A DNA stretch of 15,003 bases from UBA6921 sp031363085 (lineage in GTDB: Bacteria > Pseudomonadota > Gammaproteobacteria > SG8-11). Both the position numbers and the translations under genes were made by a program. The notes beneath the pieces are model-generated. The model did not search any database. It was not told the origin of the DNA and worked only from the letters and a program-made list of their open reading frames with translations. The stretch is taken from the NCBI GenBank assembly GCA_031363085.1, contig JANLTU010000122.1:1-15003 (forward strand), read 5' to 3'. Below are positions 1-6,645 of this stretch, one piece after another. The first letter of the stretch is position 1, and every line of letters starts with the position of its first letter.

Positions 1-160
1 AGATTGGGAGGCGTGTTCGACTGCCAGTGGTCCATAACAGCGCAAATTTTCGTTAACTAGGCCGGCTATGCGCCTCAAATTCGCGCCGTTCTGTCCTGGT
101 TTTCCCACTGTTTCGCTCCACACCACCGAAGCCCGGCAGGCGGCTAGCAAAAGAAAAACC

Positions 161-439
161 TCAGGCGTAAACGTCAATACCCAGCAACCGGGTAACTTGC
201 GTGCGTTGCTCAAATTCGTTGTTTTGGCTGTAGGCGGCAATGGCGCGCTGCGCGTGTGCCGAGACGCCGTGTAACACGTCCAGCCGTTTCGGTTCGGCGC
301 GGTACAGCGCCAACGGCGCGCGGCTGCGGGGCCGGGGCGTGCCGGCCTCGGCGGCGCGCGGCGCAAGCGTACGCCCGCCCGCCGCTGCGAGCGGGTAACC
401 GGATGGCTGTGAGTCGCCTTGGATGCGCATGCTCGTCAT
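161..439 (-). CDS. Small hypothetical protein with conserved-looking C-terminal tail
   Basis: The reading frame gives about 92 residues from the ATG at 439; a second ATG three codons inside (430) and an upstream one at 505 are alternatives. No good Shine-Dalgarno site decides the start. The middle is low-complexity and rich in Ala, Arg and Pro. The C-terminus looks like real protein: a helix-like stretch AIAAYSQNNEFEQR followed by QVTRLLGIDVYA. I associate this type of ending (AY...R..v..LLGIDVYA) with small uncharacterised gammaproteobacterial proteins, but that is recollection, not a search. There is no signal peptide or membrane segment. It lies downstream of and co-directional with the pentapeptide lipoprotein gene, about 140 bp away. 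Function unknown. Confidence 0.55.
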   Translation of the reverse strand: MTSMRIQGDSQPSGYPLAAAGGRTLAPRAAEAGTPRPRSRAPLALYRAEPKRLDVLHGVSAHAQRAIAAYSQNNEFEQRTQVTRLLGIDVYA

Positions 440-582
440 TCGACGGGTCGGGGGTTGATTTGGCAACGCCAGTGGTGCGCCAGTGTGATGAAGTTCACGA
501 AGCATGGCAACGCCACTGAATCGGCTGTTTCGCGACGAGCTTTAGTTGCGGCCACCAACGCGACGCCGCAGCAAACCCGCGT

Positions 583-1812
583 TCAAAATTTCGCGCGACG
601 GGTATTGATGGCCTTGTTCAACCCCAGCGCCTGATGCAGGTTGAGCACCTCGGTGAAGTTGGCGTCAAGCAGATTTGCGCCGCTGAAGTTTGCGCCCTTG
701 AGGTCGGCCTTGCGCAAATCGGCCTGGGTCAGATTCACGCCGGTCAGGCCGGTATTGATCAGCACCGCGTGGTTCAGATTCGTGTTGCTCAAATCGCTGT
801 GGGCAAGATCGCTGCGCGTCAGGTCCACGTTGATCAGACTGGCGCCGTGCACGTCGGCACCGTGCAACTCGGTATCATTGATGATGCCCTGAAATAAATT
901 GACGTCGCTTAAATCCGCCGCATTGAAGCTGGCATGCGCCACATAAATCTTGCGCAGGCGCGCACCGGCCAGGTTCACGCCATCCAGGCGCGAACGCAAA
1001 ATCGTGGCGTCGCTGAAATCCGCCTTGCTCAGGTTGGCGTTGGCGAAGTTGCAATCCTGAAACTTGCTGAAGCTGAAATCACCCAGACTCAAATTCGCGT
1101 CGCGCAGATCCACATCGGCCAGTTGCGCGTAGGATAAATTCCCCAAGCGCAAATCCGCATGGCGCAGATTCACATAAGTCAAGCTCTGGGCACTTAAGTC
1201 GGCGCCGCGCAAGTCGGCGTCTTGCAGGTTGGTTCGCGACAGGCGGGCTTCCGACAGGTCGGCTCCAACCACTACTGCGGAACGTAAATTGCTGCCGGTA
1301 AAATCAGCGCGGTTAAGCACGGCGTGACTTAAATCGGCACGTTCCAGCACGGCGCCGGCCAAGTCTGCATCGGTCAGGATCGCACCCACCAGTTTCACAC
1401 CGGCGAGATTGGCGCCTTTGAGCTTGGCACCGCTGAGATTGGCAGCGCTTAAATCGACATCGACCAGCACGCTGTATTCGAGATTCGCAGCGCGCAAATC
1501 CGCGCCCAGTAAATTTGCGCCGCTCACATCGCTGCGTTCGAGATTGGCCTGCGACAAATTTGCACCGCGCAACTCGGCACCCAACAACTGCGCGCCGGAC
1601 AGGTCGGCATGTTTGAAATCCACGCCGGACAACTCGGCATCGATCAGATCTTTGCCGATAAAATTCGGCGCCTGCTCAGGCGGGGCTTGCGCAATAATAC
1701 GCTGTACCTCAATGCGAGTCAGTCCCGCATGGCGGCGCGTGGAACGTTCCGGGGGTTGGCTGCAACTCACCAGCAACACGATGGCCGCAACGCCAAGCAC
1801 AATGGTTTTCAT
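583..1812 (-). CDS. Pentapeptide-repeat lipoprotein
   Basis: A 409-residue protein. Residues 1-17 form a lipoprotein signal: a short basic start, a hydrophobic core and a lipobox LVSC with the acylated cysteine at residue 17. A charged linker follows (to about 55). From there almost to the C-terminus the sequence is an unbroken series of A(D/N)LXX-type pentapeptides such as ADLSG, ANLSQ and ADLRG. Such repeats fold into a right-handed quadrilateral beta-helix with four pentapeptides per turn. Family members such as Qnr and MfpA are cytoplasmic gyrase mimics; a lipid-anchored exported version should have another role, perhaps structural or adhesive in the envelope. It starts 45 bp after tsaB, so it is probably co-transcribed. 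In E. coli a different lipoprotein gene (yeaY) follows tsaB. No clear ribosome site is seen before the ATG. The large antisense frames here are artefacts of the repeat. Confidence 0.9.
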   Translation of the reverse strand: MKTIVLGVAAIVLLVSCSQPPERSTRRHAGLTRIEVQRIIAQAPPEQAPNFIGKDLIDAELSGVDFKHADLSGAQLLGAELRGANLSQANLERSDVSGANLLGADLRAANLEYSVLVDVDLSAANLSGAKLKGANLAGVKLVGAILTDADLAGAVLERADLSHAVLNRADFTGSNLRSAVVVGADLSEARLSRTNLQDADLRGADLSAQSLTYVNLRHADLRLGNLSYAQLADVDLRDANLSLGDFSFSKFQDCNFANANLSKADFSDATILRSRLDGVNLAGARLRKIYVAHASFNAADLSDVNLFQGIINDTELHGADVHGASLINVDLTRSDLAHSDLSNTNLNHAVLINTGLTGVNLTQADLRKADLKGANFSGANLLDANFTEVLNLHQALGLNKAINTRRAKF

Positions 1813-1857
1813 GTCACTACAGTATCGGCGGGCAAACGGAACTGCGGAGAGCCAGGC

Positions 1858-2541
1858 TTACACGCGCGGCTTTTGCGCCACCTGATCGCGCAAGTACACC
1901 GGCAGTGCGTGCTCGGCGCTGAGCACGGCGCCACGCTGAAATTCCACGACGGCCAGCGGCAACAGCCACGCGGCGCGGGGAAACAGTAGCCCGTCGCAGC
2001 CCACCACGCGTTCGCCGCAGCGTGCCTGCAAGGCCGTGGCGTAGCTCGCCCAGCCGGGACCGGCGCCGTGCCATTCACCTTGCGGCAATGCGGCGACCTG
2101 CTCGGGAGCCACTACACATTCGTCCTGCACGGCGCGCATCACGCCCTGCGCGTCGCGCTCGAACACGCCCCAATAGACCTCGCCCATGCGCGCATCCAAG
2201 GCTGACAATACCCGCGACCATTGATGCTGCTGCCATGCGCCTTGCGCCAGCGCCGCCAAGGTCGAAACCGGGATAACCGGCAGCTCGGCGCCGAACGCCA
2301 GGCCTTGCACCACGCTGGCAGCGATGCGCACACCGGTGAACGAGCCGGGGCCGCGCCCGAACACCAGCGCATCCAGGTCCTTCAATTGCACGCCCGCCTG
2401 CGCGCACAAGTCTTCGATCATCGGCAGGATCAAACGCGAGTGCGCGCCCGGCGCCATCTCGAAGCGTTGGTGCAGGTCGTGGTCGAGCAACAACGCGGCG
2501 GAACACGCTTCGGTGGAGGTGTCGAGGGCGAGCAATTTCAT
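1858..2541 (-). CDS. tsaB: tRNA threonylcarbamoyladenosine biosynthesis protein TsaB
   Basis: A 227-residue protein, close to the 231 residues of E. coli TsaB. It opens with the family hallmark MKLLALDTSTEACSAAL, has HSR around residues 34-36 and the conserved block FGRGPGSFTGVRIA at about 61-74. TsaB is an ASKHA-fold partner of the catalytic subunit TsaD. With TsaD and TsaE it transfers threonylcarbamoyl from the TsaC product to A37 of tRNAs that read ANN codons; it acts in the cytoplasm. The start ATG overlaps the stop of the upstream helicase in an ATGA (2538-2541), which implies translational coupling. The yoaA-tsaB order is the same as in E. coli, which supports both identifications. Nothing looks truncated. 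Confidence 0.96.
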   Translation of the reverse strand: MKLLALDTSTEACSAALLLDHDLHQRFEMAPGAHSRLILPMIEDLCAQAGVQLKDLDALVFGRGPGSFTGVRIAASVVQGLAFGAELPVIPVSTLAALAQGAWQQHQWSRVLSALDARMGEVYWGVFERDAQGVMRAVQDECVVAPEQVAALPQGEWHGAGPGWASYATALQARCGERVVGCDGLLFPRAAWLLPLAVVEFQRGAVLSAEHALPVYLRDQVAQKPRV

Positions 2542-4493
2542 AGTGCCGCGCGCTCGCCGGCGGCACGCTGTGCGCTGGCGATTTTTTCGTCGGCGAAGAA
2601 TTTTTCTACATCGGTCAACACCCGCGTTCTTCGCATCGGCGGCAGGCTGTCGAGAAAGCGTCGCCCGTAGCTTTTACTGAGCAGACGCGGATCGCACAGC
2701 ATCAGCACGCCGCGATCATGCACGTCACGGATCAAACGCCCCACGCCTTGCTTGAGCGCAATCACCGCTTGTGGCAGTTGGTCGTCCATGAACGGGTTTT
2801 CGCCGCGCGCGCGCAACGCGTCGGCACGTGCGCGCACCAGCGGATCTTCCGGCGCGGCGAACGGCAGCTTGTCGATCACCACCAGCGACAGCGCTTCGCC
2901 ACGCACGTCGACACCTTCCCAGAAACTGCTGGTGCCCAGCAGCACCGCATTGCCGGCGGCGCGAAATTCTTCCAGCAAACGATTGCGCGGCAAGCTGCCT
3001 TGGACCAACAAGGGGTAATCAATTTCATAACGCAGCAGGTTGTTCGCTTCCTGCAACGCGCGATGGCTGGTGAACAACAGGAACGCGCGCCCGCGACTCG
3101 CCTGCAACACCGGTAACGCAGCGGCGATCACGGCTGCGAGGTAGCCGTGCGTGCCGGGATCAGGCATCTGCTGCGGCAAATACAGCAGCGCCTGATTGGC
3201 ATAATCGAAGGGACTGTCCCAGCGCCGCGTGACCGCACCAGCCACCCCGATGCGGCCCGCGAAATGGCTGAAGTCATCGCCCACCGCCAAGGTCGCCGAA
3301 GTAAAAATCCAGGTGCCTTTGCGCTGCTGCAGCACGTTGCCAAGCACCGGCCCCACGTCCAGCGGCGTGAGATTCAAGACGAACGAACGCGTATGCGTTT
3401 CCAGCCATTGCAGGTGATTCTGCGGCGGCGCGGCATCGAACAGCGCCAGCCGCTCGACCAGCATGAGACTGCGCCGCCAGCAACTTTCCAGGCCCTTGCC
3501 GCGCTGCGCCGCCGGTGCCAGCGCCGCACACAGCCCACCCAGGCGTTGGCGCAATTGCGTCATGGCGTCCATCACCGCGCGGTTGCGTTTGAACTCGCTC
3601 CACACGCTGCGGCGCGACTCGTGCCCCAAAGTCGCACGCACTTCGCGCACCGCGCTTTGCAGTTGGTCTGCGGTCTCGATAATTTCCAGCGCATCACCGG
3701 CTTCTTTCTTTTGTTCCACGACGCTGTCGGTTGCAAGCCCCAGCAATTGCCGGCTGCTGACCGACTGGCCAAAGAAATTCGCCGCGACCTGCGGCAACTG
3801 ATGCGCTTCGTCGACGATGTAGGCGTGCGCACCGGGCAACAGTTCACCGTAGCCTTCGTCACGCAGCGCCAGATCGGCGCAAAACAAATGATGATTCACC
3901 ACCACGATGTCGGCCGCCTGCGCCTCGCGCCGCGCTTTGGTCAGAAAACAGTCGGAGAATTTCGGGCACTGCTGCCCCAGGCAATTGTCGCCGGTCGAGG
4001 TGACCTGCGGCCACACCAGCGCGTCTTCGGGGATTTCCGCAAGCTCGGCGATGTCGCCGCTGCGCGTGCGCCGCGCCCAGTCGCGCACCCGCTGTATGTC
4101 ACCGCCCTGCTGCGGCGTGCGAAACAAGGTGTCTTGTCCTGACAATTCCAGCCGATGCAAACACAGGTAGTTGGCGCGCCCCTTGAGCAAGGCGACGCGC
4201 ACCGGCGCCGCCAACGCAAGCCGTACCGTGGGCAAGTCGCGATGAAAAATTTGATCCTGCAAATTCTTGGTGCCGGTGGTAACGATCACGCGCTTGCCGC
4301 TGAGCAAGGCCGGCACCAGATAAGCGTAAGTTTTGCCGGTGCCGGTGCCGGCCTCGGCGATCAACACCCCGCCACTGTGCAACGCCTCCGCCACCGCCTC
4401 GGCCATGTCCTGCTGCGCCGCACGCGGCGCATAGCCGGGGATACGCTGCGCCAGTGCGCCGCGCGGACCTAAAATGTCATACATTGATTCCAT
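2538..4493 (-). CDS. yoaA: ATP-dependent Fe-S DNA helicase, DinG/YoaA family
   Basis: With the start at 4493 (MESMYDILGPRG) the protein has 651 residues; ATG 4484 (MYDILGPRG) is an equally good start. The open frame continues up to 4805, but that part is the out-of-frame end of the OLD gene and the methyltransferase remnant. Superfamily 2 XPD-like motifs are all present: Walker A EAGTGTGKT (47-55), an Fe-S cluster domain with four cysteines (YLC, then NCLGQQCPKFSDC), VVVNHHLF, the DEAH box IVDEAHQLP, a late STSSFWEGVD-type segment (GTSSFWEGVD) and motif VI QGVGRLIRD. The family unwinds DNA 5' to 3'; E. coli YoaA (636 residues) acts with the chi clamp-loader subunit in repair of stalled forks. 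The tsaB overlap and the length favour YoaA over DinG proper. Its native promoter region is only about 170 bp from imported-looking sequence, so expression may now depend partly on readthrough. Confidence 0.93.
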   Translation of the reverse strand: MESMYDILGPRGALAQRIPGYAPRAAQQDMAEAVAEALHSGGVLIAEAGTGTGKTYAYLVPALLSGKRVIVTTGTKNLQDQIFHRDLPTVRLALAAPVRVALLKGRANYLCLHRLELSGQDTLFRTPQQGGDIQRVRDWARRTRSGDIAELAEIPEDALVWPQVTSTGDNCLGQQCPKFSDCFLTKARREAQAADIVVVNHHLFCADLALRDEGYGELLPGAHAYIVDEAHQLPQVAANFFGQSVSSRQLLGLATDSVVEQKKEAGDALEIIETADQLQSAVREVRATLGHESRRSVWSEFKRNRAVMDAMTQLRQRLGGLCAALAPAAQRGKGLESCWRRSLMLVERLALFDAAPPQNHLQWLETHTRSFVLNLTPLDVGPVLGNVLQQRKGTWIFTSATLAVGDDFSHFAGRIGVAGAVTRRWDSPFDYANQALLYLPQQMPDPGTHGYLAAVIAAALPVLQASRGRAFLLFTSHRALQEANNLLRYEIDYPLLVQGSLPRNRLLEEFRAAGNAVLLGTSSFWEGVDVRGEALSLVVIDKLPFAAPEDPLVRARADALRARGENPFMDDQLPQAVIALKQGVGRLIRDVHDRGVLMLCDPRLLSKSYGRRFLDSLPPMRRTRVLTDVEKFFADEKIASAQRAAGERAAL

Positions 4494-4496
4494 ACG
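4482..4496 (-). repeat. 15-bp direct repeat, copy at the yoaA start
   Basis: The + strand reads cattgattccatacg, which on the minus strand covers both candidate start codons of yoaA. An exact copy in the same orientation lies at 6561-6575, upstream of the OLD gene. The flanks of the two copies do not match. Confidence 0.7.
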
Positions 4497-4497
4497 G

Positions 4498-4662
4498 CTA
4501 ACGGAGCACAGCGCAATCAAGGACACTAAAAATTGCAAAGTACCTTGCTCTACAGCATAAAGCGCACCTTCTCCCCGCAACCTGGAAGAAATATGCGTTG
4601 GCGCGCTTGTCTTTGTGGCGGATGGATTCGACTTTCGTCGGGATGGTGCTCTTCTTGGCCAT
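4498..4662 (-). pseudogene. N-terminal remnant of a Type III restriction-modification methyltransferase (mod)
   Basis: A 54-codon frame with ATG at 4662, a good ribosome site (AGGAA at 4670-4674, 7 nt upstream) and stop TAG at 4498-4500. The first 22 residues begin MAKK and contain KVESIRHKDKRAN. I recognise this as the conserved start of a family of site-specific adenine methyltransferases of Type III systems, in which KRAN or KRKN is normally followed by IPTEELRDFV. Here the match stops after Asn22 (about base 4597) and the next residues (AYFFQVAGRRCAL) are unrelated. All catalytic motifs (DPPY, FxGxG) are therefore missing. It lies 54 bp after the OLD stop and 4 bp before the yoaA ATG at 4493. 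I infer a deletion that joined the mod 5' end to sequence upstream of yoaA. The family assignment is from memory and rests on about 20 residues. Confidence 0.55.
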
Positions 4663-4716
4663 GAACGATTTCCTGAGTTAACTTCGCCGGCGCTGGTTTC
4701 ATGAACTACAAAATAA

Positions 4717-6498
4717 TTACTGCCGGTTAGGCCGGAACAGCGCATCCAGCAAATCAAGCTTCTCGGTAACCTCTGCCGGAATGATCTGTGGGTCGGCATA
4801 GGCAATCAGACGGTGAAGCTCCCCCTTCTTGAGCAACATGGCATGCTTGAGTTTGCCCGCCAGACGACGGAAAAACTCCTCGGCAAAGTCACTCAGCTTC
4901 AGCCGCTCCGTTTTTGCTTCCCACAACAGGCGCGCTACCGCTGGCGCCGAGCTGCTATAGGTCTGAAAGTCTGCCATAACGCCGTCGAACACTCGTTCCA
5001 GGATGAGTTGTTCAAGCACCGACTCGGTCTCCGCACGGAAGCCGTCAAACAATTCCATGTCCTGGTAATGCGCCATGGCGTAGTTGCGCAAGACCTCCGG
5101 CGTGATGAAGTAGTTTTCGGCTTCATACCTCCGCCAATAGACAATATTCAAGCCGCCTTCCTGGAAGGGCTGCCGGTTTTGATTATCTTTGTCGAGAATC
5201 GCCACGCCACGTAGGCCGGGGACCAAAGCGCGTAAAGCAAAAAAATGATCTTTCGGCGTAATGCCGAAGCCGCCCTCCACTCGCTCCAGCTCGCTTTCCA
5301 GAGACTGCACCGGGTAATTGTTCTGCACGTAGAATGAATTGACGCGTTCGTCCCAAACGGTTGCCGCCGGGTGCTTCAGCCGTACCGCCAGTGTACGCAG
5401 CATGTCCAGATCGGTACCGCCCTCGACGTACAACACATAGCCACGCTCTCTCGCTTTGACATAGTGCGCGGCACCAAAATGTTTAAGCGTATTGAGAATG
5501 TCTTTCTTGGCCGCCAGATCGTCCGCTTGGCCATCCAGCAACAGGGTCAGGTTAGTGTCCAGAGACTCATCGAGAATGACTTCCGAGTGCGTCACCAGCA
5601 CCACTTGTGAGTCGTTCTCGGTAGCGATATCGCGCAGCAGTACATACACCTGCTTCTGGCGCAGGATTTCCAGATGCGCATCCGGTTCATCCACCAGAAG
5701 CACACTGCGTTTGTGCGAATAGAGATACGCGAAAATCAGCAGCATTTGCTGAAAGCCGCGTCCTGACATCGATACATCCAGTTCTTCTTTTACATTGGGC
5801 TGCCGGTAGCGCATCTCGATAGCTCCCCGACTGGTCTTCTGGGGCGCGTCAAGCTCAACGTCAAACAGCCGGTGCATCAACTGAGCAATACGTTTCCAGT
5901 CCTCCGGACTATCTTGGGCAACGATCAGGCACAGATTGCGCAGTACCTGTGCCGTCTGCCCCAGACCAAGCAATACATCGATACGCCCCGGTTGCAGGAT
6001 GGCTTCTTCCGTTTCCAACCCGGACATCGGGTAGAGCAACTCCACATTTAGCAAAGCGGCATACTCAATCAGTTCCATGTTATTGAGTGCTGCATCGCTT
6101 GGTGTGCAGTACACCAGTTCATCTCCCTGATTGCGAAAGTGCATTGAGAGCGGGATGAGTTCGTTTTTCCACCACACGGCCACGGTAATGATGAGCGGCA
6201 CGTCCTTATTGCCGGTTCGAACGGTAGTGTTGTGCCAAAAATACCGTGTGCGCTGCACTGGCGCCGATACGATGGCGAGCCGATTCAACCCCGTTGATGT
6301 GCGCTCCTTAGCGGAGGAGTCCTTGCGCACGTCGTACCAAGTCTTCACCGCCTGTGACCACAGGGCAATAGCTTGAATCACGCTGGTCTTACCGCAGTTG
6401 TTTGGGCCTATCAGCACCGCTGGGTGATCCAACTCAATACGTTGCTTGGCACCGAAGCGTTTGAAATTTTCAATTTCAAGATAGTGCAGCAGTCGCAT
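4717..6498 (-). CDS. OLD-family ATPase with TOPRIM nuclease domain
   Basis: A 593-residue protein. The N-terminal ABC-type ATPase starts with the usual LHYLEIENFKRF strand, followed by Walker A GPNNCGKT (31-38), an ABC signature-like segment SGRGFQQML (245-253), Walker B SVLLVDEPDAHLE (265-277) and the H-loop VTHS (302-305). The C-terminal half is a TOPRIM domain: YVEGGTD with Glu359 as the likely metal ligand, ILDKDN with Asp436 and Asp438, and the segment RRYEAENYF (457-464), typical of OLD and GajA relatives. Known members (P2 Old, GajA, PARIS-type proteins) are nucleases or sensors in phage defence. The ribosome site AAAGGAG is good. The gene lies 147 bp after the helicase-nuclease stop on the same strand, so the two probably form one operon. 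Length is close to GajA (about 578 residues). Whether it cuts DNA or RNA cannot be told from sequence. Confidence 0.9.
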   Translation of the reverse strand: MRLLHYLEIENFKRFGAKQRIELDHPAVLIGPNNCGKTSVIQAIALWSQAVKTWYDVRKDSSAKERTSTGLNRLAIVSAPVQRTRYFWHNTTVRTGNKDVPLIITVAVWWKNELIPLSMHFRNQGDELVYCTPSDAALNNMELIEYAALLNVELLYPMSGLETEEAILQPGRIDVLLGLGQTAQVLRNLCLIVAQDSPEDWKRIAQLMHRLFDVELDAPQKTSRGAIEMRYRQPNVKEELDVSMSGRGFQQMLLIFAYLYSHKRSVLLVDEPDAHLEILRQKQVYVLLRDIATENDSQVVLVTHSEVILDESLDTNLTLLLDGQADDLAAKKDILNTLKHFGAAHYVKARERGYVLYVEGGTDLDMLRTLAVRLKHPAATVWDERVNSFYVQNNYPVQSLESELERVEGGFGITPKDHFFALRALVPGLRGVAILDKDNQNRQPFQEGGLNIVYWRRYEAENYFITPEVLRNYAMAHYQDMELFDGFRAETESVLEQLILERVFDGVMADFQTYSSSAPAVARLLWEAKTERLKLSDFAEEFFRRLAGKLKHAMLLKKGELHRLIAYADPQIIPAEVTEKLDLLDALFRPNRQ

Positions 6499-6501
6499 GA
6501 A

Positions 6502-6517
6502 AAGCTCCTTTAAGCTT
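6502..6517 (-). promoter_or_regulatory. Ribosome site of the OLD gene inside a small hairpin
   Basis: On the minus strand, AAGCT-TAAAGG-AGCTT forms a 5-bp stem with most of the AAAGGAG ribosome site in the loop, ending 3 nt before the ATG at 6498. The stop codon of a 20-codon frame (6572-6510, starting MESMRQ) overlaps this site, which would permit translational coupling. No experiment supports either effect; the stem is short. Confidence 0.3.
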
Positions 6518-6560
6518 GCGTCGTCACTTTGCTATACATGGGGTTTACCTTGTTCTGGCG

Positions 6561-6575
6561 CATTGATTCCATACG
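6561..6575 (-). repeat. 15-bp direct repeat, copy upstream of the OLD gene
   Basis: An exact match (cattgattccatacg) to the yoaA start region at 4482-4496, in the same orientation. As at yoaA it encodes ATGGAATCAATG on the minus strand. Here the ATG at 6572 opens only a 20-residue frame. Confidence 0.7.
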
Positions 6576-6593
6576 ACCTACCATCTAAGTTCA

Positions 6594-6606
6594 GGTGCGA
6601 AGCACC
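6594..6606 (-). other. Short perfect hairpin between helicase-nuclease and OLD genes
   Basis: ggtgc-gaa-gcacc is a perfect 5-bp stem with a 3-nt loop, 40 nt past the stop of the large helicase gene. No T-tract follows on the minus strand, so it is not a convincing terminator. It could slow readthrough or protect an mRNA end. Confidence 0.25.
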
Positions 6607-6645
6607 GGCTGCTGTTTTGCAGTGCCAGCCAACCACATTTTTAAA

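Noticed and set aside
1..60. Possible 3' end of a plus-strand gene (19 open codons ending TAG at 58-60), or a minus-strand start at the left edge
   Set aside because: Too short to separate from chance and no recognisable motif; 1-160 is left without a call.
1409..1885. 158-codon plus-strand frame and several others at 634-1137
   Set aside because: Antisense images of the pentapeptide repeats; their periodic Ala/Pro/Ser or Gln/Ile/Val pattern is inherited from the repeat.
3147..4142. 331-codon plus-strand frame
   Set aside because: Lies wholly antisense to the conserved core of yoaA; composition (many Arg, Gln, His) is typical of a shadow frame in GC-rich DNA.
4494..4805. N-terminal extension of the yoaA frame up to an ATG at 4805
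   Set aside because: The added 104 residues have no helicase similarity and overlap the end of the OLD gene and the methyltransferase remnant in another frame; family length and the MYDILGPRG start fit 4493 or 4484.
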